A stretch of DNA of 64,000 nt from JANXMY01 sp965246745 (GTDB lineage Bacteria; Armatimonadota; Armatimonadia; Armatimonadales; Capsulimonadaceae). A program made the translations under genes and the position numbers. The stretch is taken from assembly GCA_965246745.1 (NCBI GenBank), contig OZ251980.1:186001-250000 (forward strand), read 5' to 3'. Below the pieces are notes generated by a model that was not told the DNA's origin, did no database searches, and saw only the letters and a list, made by a program, of their open reading frames with translations. Numbering within the stretch: the stretch's first letter is position 1; the number at the start of each line of letters is the position of its first letter. Shown piece after piece: positions 7,956-15,673 of the stretch.

Positions 7956-9221
7956 ATGGCGAGAATTGGGAACGAGCGCAACGACAGCCGCTGCCTGCTG
8001 TGCGGCAAAGGCCGCGAACAGGTCAAAAAGCTGATTTTGGGCCTGCACGGCGGCGTCTGCCTGGAATGCGTGGACCTCTGCAAAGAGCTGATTCGCGACG
8101 AAACCCAGAAAGAGGAAGAATTCTCCCCTATCGGCGCAGTGCCGAAGCCGAAGGAAATCTACCGCGTTCTGTCCCAGTACGTCGTCGGTCAGGAGCAGGC
8201 CAAGCGGACCTTGTCGGTCGCGGTCTACAACCACTTCAAGCGCATCAATTCTCAGTCCACCGAGGTCGAGCTGCAAAAGTCCAACATCCTGCTGCTCGGC
8301 CCGACCGGAAGCGGCAAAACGCTGCTTGCCCAAACCCTCGCCAAAATCCTCAACGTCCCGTTTGCGATTGCCGACGCGACCTCGCTCACCGAAGCGGGCT
8401 ATGTCGGCGAAGATGTCGAAAACATTCTGCTGAAGCTCTTGCAGGCCGCCGACAACGGCGAGAATATCCAGACCGTCATCAAAAACGCCCAGCGCGGCAT
8501 TATCTACATTGACGAGATTGACAAAATCACCCGCAAGTCCGAAAGCCCGAGCATCACCCGCGACGTTTCCGGGGAAGGCGTCCAGCAGGCGCTGCTGAAG
8601 ATACTCGAAGGCACGGTCGCCAATGTCGCCCCGCAGGGCGGGCGCAAGCACCCCCAGCAGGAGTATGTGCAGATTGACACGACCAACATTTTGTTCATCT
8701 GCGGCGGGGCGTTTGAAGGCATTGAAGACGCCATCGAGCGCCGCCTTAATCAAAAGTCGCTCGGCTTCCGCGCCAGCATCGCGTCGAAGCGCGACCGCCG
8801 CGCCGGGGATATGCTCGCTCATGTCCTGCCCGAAGATTTGCTGCGCTACGGGTTAATTCCCGAGTTCATCGGCCGCCTGCCGGTCGTCACGACCCTGCGG
8901 TCTTTGGATCACGACGCGCTTGTGTCCATCCTGACCGAGCCGAAAAACGCGCTGATTAAGCAGTACGCCAAGTTCTTCGAGTTCGACGGCGTGGAGCTGA
9001 AATTCACCGACGATGCGCTGCAAGCTATCGCCGACGAAGCGATAAAGCGCTCGACCGGGGCGCGTGCCCTGCGGACCATCATCGAACAAGTCATGCAGGA
9101 CATCATGTACGAAGTGCCGTCGGACCGCAGCATCCAGAAAGTGGTCATCACCGCTGACACTGTCCGCCAGCACATCGCCCCCTTGATGATGACGACCCCG
9201 GAGCTTCGGGCGGCGTCATAA
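7956..9221 (+). CDS. clpX: ATP-dependent Clp protease ATP-binding subunit ClpX
   Basis: This is the AAA+ unfoldase of the ClpXP protease. The N-terminal zinc-binding domain has C13, C16, C35 and C38. Walker A is GPTGSGKT at 115-122 and Walker B IIYIDEID is near 178. The C-terminal sensor region contains FIGRLPV and STGARALR. The 421-residue length is normal. AAAGGA precedes the ATG by about 8 nt. It follows clpP directly, as in most bacteria. Confidence 0.97.
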   Translation: MARIGNERNDSRCLLCGKGREQVKKLILGLHGGVCLECVDLCKELIRDETQKEEEFSPIGAVPKPKEIYRVLSQYVVGQEQAKRTLSVAVYNHFKRINSQSTEVELQKSNILLLGPTGSGKTLLAQTLAKILNVPFAIADATSLTEAGYVGEDVENILLKLLQAADNGENIQTVIKNAQRGIIYIDEIDKITRKSESPSITRDVSGEGVQQALLKILEGTVANVAPQGGRKHPQQEYVQIDTTNILFICGGAFEGIEDAIERRLNQKSLGFRASIASKRDRRAGDMLAHVLPEDLLRYGLIPEFIGRLPVVTTLRSLDHDALVSILTEPKNALIKQYAKFFEFDGVELKFTDDALQAIADEAIKRSTGARALRTIIEQVMQDIMYEVPSDRSIQKVVITADTVRQHIAPLMMTTPELRAAS

Positions 9222-9240
9222 GCGGCAGGAATCAACGCAT

Positions 9241-9717
9241 ATGCAAAGCCGCAGCACGAAAGCCTTTACGACGGCGGAACTGCTGGTCGTCTGTGTCATC
9301 TGCCTCACGGTTCTGCTGACTTTCGGCGATGCCGTCAGCAATGCGAAGTACAATGCGCGGGCGGCCTCCTGCAAGGCAAACTTTAGGCAGATCAAAATTG
9401 CGATGCAGTTCTACCAAGCGGCGCACGGCGGCAAGATGCCCGCTGCCATGAAATCGCTGCTGCCGATCACTCACAGCAAAGGCGTCTTTCATTGTCCAGA
9501 AGACGGTTCCGGGTATGATTACCGATTTCTCACCCAGCCGAAAGGCAGCGACATCATCTGTTGGGACAGCCGGCCGCACCGGCCTATGCACTCGGTTTTC
9601 GTCTGGCTGAACCGACCCGCTCGGAATGTTCTGCGGGCCGACGGGCAGGTCAAGAACCTGCCGGAAGATGAGTTTCAGCGATTGCGTTTGACGGGGCAGC
9701 ATTGGTTTATTCAGTGA
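9241..9717 (+). CDS. Prepilin-type N-terminal domain protein (type II secretion/pilin-like)
   Basis: The 158-residue protein has a short basic leader then AFTTAELLVVCVICLTVLL, a class III (prepilin) signal with Glu at +5 if cleaved before Phe9. Ala, rather than the usual Gly, occupies the -1 position. The C-terminal part (CKANFRQIKIAMQFYQ, RADGQVKNL) resembles the DUF1559-like pseudopilins that are abundant in Planctomycetes and Armatimonadota. It would be anchored in the inner membrane. It stands alone between clpX and a large palindrome. AGGA lies about 10 nt before the ATG. Confidence 0.8.
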   Translation: MQSRSTKAFTTAELLVVCVICLTVLLTFGDAVSNAKYNARAASCKANFRQIKIAMQFYQAAHGGKMPAAMKSLLPITHSKGVFHCPEDGSGYDYRFLTQPKGSDIICWDSRPHRPMHSVFVWLNRPARNVLRADGQVKNLPEDEFQRLRLTGQHWFIQ

Positions 9718-9726
9718 TGCTCTGCA

Positions 9727-9855
9727 AGAAAGCGAGGGAGTAAACTCCTCTCGCTGTTAAAATCGTCCTTCGGACGACAAGAAACTTTACGACTACTATT
9801 CTTTCGTCCGAAGGACGACCCTATTTAGCGAGAGGAGTTTACTCCCTCGCTTTCT
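9727..9855. repeat. Nested palindrome with 29-bp perfect arms
   Basis: Arms 9727-9755 and 9827-9855 are perfect reverse complements. Inside lie TCGTCCTTCGGACGA (9763-9777) and its complement TCGTCCGAAGGACGA (9804-9818). Each outer arm can also fold on itself around GGAGTAAACTCC. The right arm ends in TTTTT, so it could terminate the pilin-like gene. It is the same family as the element at 29383-29511. Confidence 0.92.
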
Positions 9856-9873
9856 TTTTGCGACTGACCGAGG

Positions 9874-9879
9874 TATCCT
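9874..9879 (+). promoter_or_regulatory. Putative -10 (TATCCT) for lon, leaderless arrangement
   Basis: TATCCT ends 7 nt before the lon ATG at 9887, there is no Shine-Dalgarno, and the upstream palindrome ends at 9855. Transcription would begin at or next to the start codon. No good -35 is visible. Confidence 0.45.
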
Positions 9880-9886
9880 AGTATTT

Positions 9887-12286
9887 ATGGCCCGTACCCC
9901 TTCCCCCGCGCCCCGTGCGCGAAAAACACCGACCCGGCGGACGGCGGCAGAGACGCCGCCGCCCGCGCCATTCCCGAATGACCTGCCGCTGCTGCCGATC
10001 CGCGACAATGTCCACTTTCCCGGCATCATCTTTCCGCTGTTTGTCGGACGCGAAAAGTCCGTCCGCGCCCTCGACGAAGCGATGGCCGGGAGCGAGCATA
10101 TTCTGCTGATGGCCCAAAAGCAGGTGGCGACCGAGGACCCCGAAACCGAAGATTTGCACGAGATCGGCATTGTCGCCGAGATTATTCAAATTCTGAAAGT
10201 TCCCGACGGCACGGTCCGGGTCATGCTCGAAGGCAAAGAGCGGGTGCGGGTGACCGAATGGAGCCAGACCGAGCCGTTTTTTGCCGTGCAGATTGAGCGC
10301 CTCCCCGCCCAGCCGATTGCGCCGCTGGAAGCCGAAGCTTTGATGCGCTCGGTGATGGGCCAGTTTGAGCAGATCGCCAGCACCGGCAAGAATATCCCGC
10401 CGGAAGTGGTTGTCACTCTCTTAAATATCGAAGAGCCGGGCAGCCTGGCCGACCATGTGGCCTGGCACCTGCCGTCTTTGAGAGTAGAAACCAAGCAGGA
10501 GTTATTGGAGATACTCGACCCGCTGGAGCGGCTTCAGCGCCTCAGCCTGCTGCTGACCAAAGAGTTTGAGATACTGCAAATCCAGAAAAATATACGCAGC
10601 CGGGTCGAAAAAGAGATGGGCGAAACCCAGCGCGAGTTTCTCCTGCGCGAGCAGATGAAGGCCATTCAGCAGGAACTCGGCGAGCGCGACGAGCGGCAAA
10701 GCGAGGTGGACGAGTACCGGACCAAAGCGCTGGAAGCCAAGCTGCCCGAAGAAGTCGCCGAGCGGGCCGCCAAAGAAATTGACCGGCTGGAAAAGATGCC
10801 GTTCGGCATGCCCGAAGGCGTGGTCATTCGGAGCTACTTGGACACGCTGCTGGCCCTGCCCTGGTCGGTCATCTCGGAGGAAACACTGGACGTTGGGGCT
10901 GCCGAGGATATTCTGAACGAAGACCATTACGGGCTGGCAAAGGTCAAAGAGCGCATTTTGGAATTTCTCGCCGTGCGCCAGCTTGCGGGAACGCTGAAAG
11001 GCCCGATCATCTGCTTTGTCGGGCCGCCCGGTGTCGGCAAGACGAGCCTCGGCAAAAGCATCGCGCGGGCATTGGGCCGAAAGTTCGTGCGGATTTCGCT
11101 CGGCGGGGTGCGCGACGAAGCCGAGATACGCGGCCACCGGCGCACCTATATCGGGGCGATGCCGGGGCGGATTTTGCAGGGATTGAAGCAGGCGGGGACA
11201 CGCAACCCGGTTTTTGTCCTTGACGAGATAGACAAGATGGGGTCGGACTTCCGGGGCGATCCGTCGTCGGCGCTTTTGGAAGCGCTTGACCCGGCGCAGA
11301 ACACAGAGTTTTCCGATCATTATTTAGAAGCCCCGTTTGACTTGTCCGAAGTGATGTTTTTGACCACGGCGAACCTGCTGGACCCTATCCCGCCGGCGCT
11401 CCGTGACCGCATGGAAGTGATCTCGTTTTCGGGCTACACTGAAGACGAAAAAGTGCAGATCGCCGAAGCGTTTTTGATCCCCAAACAGATCAAAGACCAC
11501 GGGCTGACCGAGGCCATGATTTCCATTCCGACCGAGACCGTCCGCAAAATCATCCGGGAGCACACCCGCGAGGCGGGCGTTCGGAATTTCGAGCGCGAGC
11601 TGGCCGCCGTCTGCCGCAAAGTCGCCCGCCGGGTCGCACAGGGCGACACCGAACCCGTGGTCGTAGACGACGCCGAGCTGACCCGGCTGCTCGGGTCGCG
11701 CAAGTACACTTATGGCGTGATGGAAGAACTCGATGAGATCGGCGCGGCGACGGGCCTTGTGTATACCGAAGCGGGCGGCGATGTGATTGCCATCGAAGTT
11801 TCCCCGATGCCCGGCAAGGACGGCCGGCTGATTTTGACCGGGCAGCTCGGCGACGTGATGAAAGAGTCCGCCCAGGCGGCGATGTCGTATGTTCGCTCCC
11901 GCGCCGAAATGCTCGGCCTCGCGCCGGACTTCAACGAGCGCCTGGAAATCCATGTCCATGTCCCGGCGGGGGCGGTCCCCAAAGACGGCCCGTCGGCGGG
12001 CATCACGCTTGCCACGGCGCTCGCCTCCGCGCTCACCGGCCGCCCCGTCCGCAAAGACATCGCCATGACCGGCGAGATCACCCTGCGGGGCCGTGTTTTG
12101 CCCATCGGCGGCCTGAAAGAAAAAGTCCTGGCGGCGCACCGCGCCGGCATCCGGACGATTTTGCTGCCCGCCGAAAACGAAAAAGACCTGGAGGATTTGC
12201 CGGACAACATCAAAGCCGAGATGACGTTTGAACCTGTGAGCCACGCCGACCAAGTGCTGAAACTTGCCCTGCTCGAAAAGCCTTAG
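9887..12286 (+). CDS. lon: ATP-dependent protease Lon
   Basis: This is a cytoplasmic AAA+ serine protease for damaged and regulatory proteins. The 799-residue length fits LonA: N-terminal substrate-binding domain from LPLLPIRDNVHFPG (about residue 33), Walker A GPPGVGKTS near 381, Walker B FVLDEIDKM, and a C-terminal protease domain with Ser703 (KDGPSAG) and Lys746 (GGLKEKV). A Pro/Arg-rich tail of about 30 residues precedes the Lon domain. It follows the ClpXP genes, so this region groups the quality-control proteases. The start is set by the nearby -10 and the absence of a better ATG. Confidence 0.97.
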   Translation: MARTPSPAPRARKTPTRRTAAETPPPAPFPNDLPLLPIRDNVHFPGIIFPLFVGREKSVRALDEAMAGSEHILLMAQKQVATEDPETEDLHEIGIVAEIIQILKVPDGTVRVMLEGKERVRVTEWSQTEPFFAVQIERLPAQPIAPLEAEALMRSVMGQFEQIASTGKNIPPEVVVTLLNIEEPGSLADHVAWHLPSLRVETKQELLEILDPLERLQRLSLLLTKEFEILQIQKNIRSRVEKEMGETQREFLLREQMKAIQQELGERDERQSEVDEYRTKALEAKLPEEVAERAAKEIDRLEKMPFGMPEGVVIRSYLDTLLALPWSVISEETLDVGAAEDILNEDHYGLAKVKERILEFLAVRQLAGTLKGPIICFVGPPGVGKTSLGKSIARALGRKFVRISLGGVRDEAEIRGHRRTYIGAMPGRILQGLKQAGTRNPVFVLDEIDKMGSDFRGDPSSALLEALDPAQNTEFSDHYLEAPFDLSEVMFLTTANLLDPIPPALRDRMEVISFSGYTEDEKVQIAEAFLIPKQIKDHGLTEAMISIPTETVRKIIREHTREAGVRNFERELAAVCRKVARRVAQGDTEPVVVDDAELTRLLGSRKYTYGVMEELDEIGAATGLVYTEAGGDVIAIEVSPMPGKDGRLILTGQLGDVMKESAQAAMSYVRSRAEMLGLAPDFNERLEIHVHVPAGAVPKDGPSAGITLATALASALTGRPVRKDIAMTGEITLRGRVLPIGGLKEKVLAAHRAGIRTILLPAENEKDLEDLPDNIKAEMTFEPVSHADQVLKLALLEKP

Positions 12287-12321
12287 TGTGCGTGGTATAC
12301 TTTGATTGAGAGGTGAACCCG

Positions 12322-12522
12322 ATGAACAGCGCACTGATCGCCGACCCGGACGTTGAGCCGTCGCCGGAAGAGATCGCCCGGATGCAGGCTGAGATGCATG
12401 AATGGTATGTTGAGGCAGAGAAGACTTTGGCCCGTATGGATGCGCGTCGGCCGGAGATTGACCGGCTTCGGGCAGAAACGGAAGTGATGCTGGCGTCTAT
12501 CGAAAAGATGCTGAGGCGTTGA
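12322..12522 (+). CDS. Small coiled-coil protein, hypothetical
   Basis: This 66-residue acidic, strongly helical protein has a heptad-like C-terminal half (PEIDRLRAETEVMLASIEKML). I chose the ATG at 12322 because GAGAGG lies about 9 nt upstream; a GTG at 12313 is in frame. TATACT at 12296-12301 could be its -10. It is followed after 7 bases by another small coiled-coil gene, so the two may form a pair. Function unknown. Confidence 0.55.
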   Translation: MNSALIADPDVEPSPEEIARMQAEMHEWYVEAEKTLARMDARRPEIDRLRAETEVMLASIEKMLRR

Positions 12523-12529
12523 TACAATT

Positions 12530-12838
12530 ATGGCCTGGTGGCAAGACACTTACAAATACGCGAAGCTGGTTATGTCGCTCGTGGCGAAGACCGATAGGCA
12601 CGAGAAGGATATTGAAGCATTACAAGCCGAAGTAAAAAGCCTTACCGCCGCAATTCAGCAGATAACTTTCGATCGGCAGCGTGACCAAGACAAGGCTGAA
12701 TACGCGCGGCAGTTAGCACTGCAAGAACAAAAGGTAGCGGCGAAAGACTACGAGCTACTGTTGGCGCGTTTGGAAACAAAGCTTGTGAGTTATGAGCGCC
12801 GCCTTCCGCCGCCAGCAAGCTCGGAAGATGTTCTGTAG
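12530..12838 (+). CDS. Small coiled-coil protein, hypothetical
   Basis: The 102-residue protein has a short N-terminal region (MAWWQDTYKYAKLV) and then a long predicted coiled coil (residues about 20-90, rich in Q, E, K and L). No domain is recognised. It follows the previous small gene by 7 bases and is probably co-transcribed with it. No clear ribosome-binding site is seen. It could be a structural or partner-binding protein; nothing narrows this down. Confidence 0.55.
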   Translation: MAWWQDTYKYAKLVMSLVAKTDRHEKDIEALQAEVKSLTAAIQQITFDRQRDQDKAEYARQLALQEQKVAAKDYELLLARLETKLVSYERRLPPPASSEDVL

Positions 12839-12858
12839 CCATTACAATAAATACCCAG

Positions 12859-13191
12859 TTGCGGTGTGAGATTTCCGGGGAGCCTGCGCTGGCGACGGCG
12901 TTAGGCGGACGGCTATGTGATTTGCATAGACCGAATGAGCGACAGTGTATGCGCTGCGGCGGGCGACTGTGGGGAGGAGAGGGGCCACCGGAGTTTAATC
13001 CCTGTTCCACTTGTCGCTTTCGCCAGCGCATCCCTGCCATGATGCGAAACTTGACGGCGGCGGAGCGCGAAGCCGTTCACCAGCACATTCAGGCAGGCCA
13101 CAGAATTTATGCGATCAAAACTCTTCGGGAGACACTGAAGCTGCCTCTCAAAGAGGCTATAGAGTTGTGTTATCTTCTTTACCCAAGCTAA
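12859..13191 (+). CDS. Zinc-ribbon protein with ribosomal L7/L12 C-terminal-like segment
   Basis: The 110-residue protein starts at TTG (weak evidence). CMRCGG and CSTCRF form two CxxC pairs typical of a zinc ribbon (about residues 30-53). Residues about 78-107 (GHRIYAIKTLRETLKLPLKE) closely follow the L7/L12 C-terminal-domain pattern in which K, AIK, RE and LKEA are conserved. That domain type recurs in small proteins of unknown role and binds protein partners in the ribosomal stalk. It is too short and too different to be rplL. It is convergent with the ankyrin gene; 13192-13271 holds a small hairpin (TGCCGTTCACGGCA) and nothing else. Confidence 0.6.
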   Translation: MRCEISGEPALATALGGRLCDLHRPNERQCMRCGGRLWGGEGPPEFNPCSTCRFRQRIPAMMRNLTAAEREAVHQHIQAGHRIYAIKTLRETLKLPLKEAIELCYLLYPS

Positions 13192-13271
13192 CGCGCCCGA
13201 ACCTCGATATGTCTTTTCCCCAGTGCCGCGAAGCAGTGATTTTCAACGTCCGCGCTCAATAGCCGTGCCGT

Positions 13272-13568
13272 TCACGGCATGATCTTCTTTTGCTCGGCCT
13301 CTTTCAGCATCCAATAAATCTCATCCTCGCCGTTTGCGTCTGTGTCGCGCGGGGTTTGTCCGTGGCTGTCTTTCTGGTTAGGGTCGGCCCCATGTCGCAA
13401 TAGGTCGGTGACGGCGGCAGTGCGCTGCATGATAACCGCGTCACAGAGGGCATTGTTAAGCACCTGCTGACGGCTTTTGGCCTCGATGCGAACGAGGCAA
13501 AGGCAAGCCGCGCCGACAGCAGCGGCAAACAGCACGCCAAAGACAATGTTCCGTCGCCTCTGCGTCAT
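13272..13568 (-). CDS. Membrane-anchored ankyrin-repeat small protein
   Basis: The 98-residue protein has one N-terminal transmembrane helix (residues 8-27) followed by about one and a half ankyrin-type repeats (NALCDAVIMQRTAAVTDLL, HGADPNQKDSHGQTP). Its start is 3 bases from the end of the upstream amidohydrolase gene on the same strand, so the two are likely co-transcribed. Ankyrin repeats mediate protein binding; with so few repeats the fold may depend on a partner. Confidence 0.6.
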   Translation of the reverse strand: MTQRRRNIVFGVLFAAAVGAACLCLVRIEAKSRQQVLNNALCDAVIMQRTAAVTDLLRHGADPNQKDSHGQTPRDTDANGEDEIYWMLKEAEQKKIMP

Positions 13569-13571
13569 CCC

Positions 13572-15143
13572 CTACTCCCGGCGCAAAATCTTTCCCGATA
13601 GCACATTGGTCTGGACGCCGTTTTGCTGGGCGAAGCGGCCGTTGACGAGAACATGGTGAATGCCGGCAGGGAACTGGTGCGGGTCGGCGAAGGTGGCGCA
13701 GTCTTCGATGGTCAGGGGGTTGAAGACGGTGATGTCAGCTTTCATGCCGGGCTTGATGATGCCCCGGTCGGCGAGCTTGAGGCGCGACGCGGGGAGGCTG
13801 GTCATACGGCGGACGGCTTCGGACACGGAGAGGACTTCGCGGCCTCGGACATAATGCGCGAAGACGCGGGGGAAGGTGCCGTAGGTGCGCGGGTGAGTCT
13901 TGTCCTGGGCCATTTCGCTGGCCGGGTCGTTGGCGACGCCGTCGGAGCCGATCATGGTGTGGGGGTCGTTTAGGATATATTCCACGTCGGCTTCAGACAT
14001 CGCGAAATGGACGGCGGCGACAAAGCCGTCTTCGTCGGACAGCAGGTCAACCGCCGCTTCGGCGGGCGTCTTGCCGGCCTGCCTGCCAAGCTCGGTCAGC
14101 GTCAATCCCTGCGTGTCCCGGCGGGTCCGGGCGATGCCGATCTGCACCGTGTCCCAGTCCCACGCGGCGGCGTTGATCTCCGCCAGCATCTTCACGCGGG
14201 CGGCGGGGTCGCGCAGCAGCGCCAGCGTGTCTTCGGCGGTGCCGTCGTTGACCCAGCGCGGCAGCAGAATCACGCTGAGGCCGGTCATAAACGCGGTGTA
14301 CGGATACTGATCGGTGAGCACGTCCAAGCCCGACGCGCGGGCGCGGGCCATCATCGGCAGCGTCGTCTGCGGCTTGCCCCAGTTCGCCCGGCCTTCGGAT
14401 TTGTGATGGGATAATTGGAGCGGGATGCCGACGGCTTCGGCGACATCCAGGGCTTCTTGGATGCTTTCCACAAGCGTATCGCCTTCGTTGCGGATATGCG
14501 TTGCATAAAAGCCGCCGGCCTCGCGGGCGACAGCGGCCAGGGCAGCGATCTCGGGGTGGCGGGCGTAGCCGCCGGGCAGGTATTCCAGCCCCGTAGACAG
14601 CCCAATCGCGCCGTCGGCCAGCGCGTCGGATAAACGCCGCTGCATCTGCGCCATCTCGGCGTCTGTCGGCGGGCGCTCCTCAAATCCCAAGACAGACTTG
14701 CGGATGGTGCCGTGCCCGGCCAGCGTCAGAACATTGCAGGCGATCCCGCCGTCCTCCACCCGCGCCAGATACTCCGACAGCCGCGACCAGTCCAAAACCG
14801 TGCCGCCGCGCTCCGCCCAGCGCCGCTCCTGCGTGAACACGTCGTCAAGCGTCACCAGACCAATAGACGTGCCGCAGTTGCCGACCACTTCGGTGGTGAC
14901 GCCCTGGGCAATGGCGCTTCGCATGGGGCGGTTGATCAGCAGCGTGAAGTCCGAGTGCGTGTGAATATCAATAAAGCCCGGCGCGACCGCGAGGCCCGAA
15001 ACATCTATCGCCTGCCCGGCGTGCTCCCCCGACAAGTCCCCTATCGCGGAGATCGCATCGCCGGAAACGGCAATGTCCGCCCGGACACCCGGCCCGCCGA
15101 GGCCGTCGTAAAGGGTTCCGCCGGTCAAAATCAAATCAGCCAT
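13572..15143 (-). CDS. N-acyl-D-amino-acid deacylase family amidohydrolase
   Basis: The 523-residue protein starts at MADLILTGGTLYDG, a typical amidohydrolase N-terminal beta strand. The metal-binding HTHSD motif (GFIDIHTHSD) is followed by GNCGTS, whose Cys is a metal ligand in D-aminoacylase, then ATHIRNEGD, LSHHKSEG and IGSDGVANDP. The family hydrolyses N-acyl-D-amino acids or D-peptides and may recycle cell-wall material. The frame extends 12 codons upstream, but the promoter position supports the ATG at 15143. It is followed by a small ankyrin gene. Confidence 0.88.
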   Translation of the reverse strand: MADLILTGGTLYDGLGGPGVRADIAVSGDAISAIGDLSGEHAGQAIDVSGLAVAPGFIDIHTHSDFTLLINRPMRSAIAQGVTTEVVGNCGTSIGLVTLDDVFTQERRWAERGGTVLDWSRLSEYLARVEDGGIACNVLTLAGHGTIRKSVLGFEERPPTDAEMAQMQRRLSDALADGAIGLSTGLEYLPGGYARHPEIAALAAVAREAGGFYATHIRNEGDTLVESIQEALDVAEAVGIPLQLSHHKSEGRANWGKPQTTLPMMARARASGLDVLTDQYPYTAFMTGLSVILLPRWVNDGTAEDTLALLRDPAARVKMLAEINAAAWDWDTVQIGIARTRRDTQGLTLTELGRQAGKTPAEAAVDLLSDEDGFVAAVHFAMSEADVEYILNDPHTMIGSDGVANDPASEMAQDKTHPRTYGTFPRVFAHYVRGREVLSVSEAVRRMTSLPASRLKLADRGIIKPGMKADITVFNPLTIEDCATFADPHQFPAGIHHVLVNGRFAQQNGVQTNVLSGKILRRE

Positions 15144-15149
15144 GCCGAA

Positions 15150-15179
15150 ATGGTAGCACTTTGGGCCGGGCAAAGTCAA
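15150..15179 (-). promoter_or_regulatory. Putative promoter for the D-aminoacylase gene
   Basis: On the minus strand TTGACT (15179-15174), 18 bp, then TACCAT (15155-15150), which ends 6 nt before the ATG at 15143. No Shine-Dalgarno is present, so a leaderless mRNA is predicted. Confidence 0.5.
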
Positions 15180-15182
15180 CGA

Positions 15183-15193
15183 GGGGGGGGGGG
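15183..15193. repeat. G11 homopolymer upstream of the -35 box
   Basis: Eleven G in a row (C on the transcribed minus strand) lie 3 bp upstream of the putative -35 of the D-aminoacylase gene. Such tracts slip during replication, and also cause sequencing errors. Confidence 0.9.
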
Positions 15194-15210
15194 TAAAGCC
15201 GAAGAGGAGG

Positions 15211-15249
15211 AAAACGCCCCGAAACAGTGCAGAAGACTGTCTCGGGGCG
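15211..15249 (-). terminator. Intrinsic terminator of the small-ORF unit
   Basis: Arms 15215-15228 and 15236-15249 pair at 13 of 14 positions (one G-U) with a 7-nt loop. On the minus strand the hairpin is followed by TTTT. It lies 7 bases after the stop of the 65-residue ORF. Confidence 0.75.
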
Positions 15250-15255
15250 GACGGG

Positions 15256-15453
15256 TTACACCGGGGCGGGAAGCAGCCGGGTTACGGGGGCCGGGAAAGC
15301 GCCGGAAACGCGCTTCAAGGTCGGCGACAGAGCAAACGCGGTCGGGGCAAGCAGGAGCCGGCGGGCGGACGCCGCGCAGGCAAAGCTGCCGGGAACGAAC
15401 CGGGGCTGTCCGCTGCGGGCGGCAGCAGTGCGGGTGGTGTGAATTAAAGCCAT
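15256..15453 (-). CDS. Small ORF unit, 65 residues, hypothetical
   Basis: The ORF begins MALIHTTRTAAARSGQPRF and is basic, with hydrophobic patches (FACAASARRLLL). GGAGAAAGGGAA lies 8-19 nt before the ATG and an intrinsic terminator follows the stop, so this stretch is transcribed as its own unit. The arrangement copies the unit at 33612-33740, whose peptide has a loosely similar start. It may encode a small protein, or an sRNA that merely contains this ORF. A perfect 9-bp-stem hairpin lies upstream at 15482-15504. The rest of 15505-15640 shows no clear feature. Confidence 0.4.
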   Translation of the reverse strand: MALIHTTRTAAARSGQPRFVPGSFACAASARRLLLAPTAFALSPTLKRVSGAFPAPVTRLLPAPV

Positions 15454-15660
15454 CGGGAATTTCCCTTTCTCCGAGCAGCGTGGAAGCGCCGCAGCGGCGC
15501 TTCCGGCAGGTCATGGACGGCAGCGGCGGCGCGGGCGTCCGGCGGGCATAAGATGTCAATCGAAACTTCAGTCCGGCGAAGATCGTTCTGGACTCTTTTA
15601 GTGCATAGACCATGCCAAGTCGCAGGCTCGGCGAAATTATTTTTCGGGACCGGGGCCGGG

Positions 15661-15666
15661 TATACT
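15661..15666 (+). promoter_or_regulatory. Putative -10 (TATACT) for the MFS gene, leaderless arrangement
   Basis: TATACT ends 7 nt before the ATG at 15674. There is no Shine-Dalgarno between them and no convincing -35. Confidence 0.5.
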
Positions 15667-15673
15667 GAGCGCC

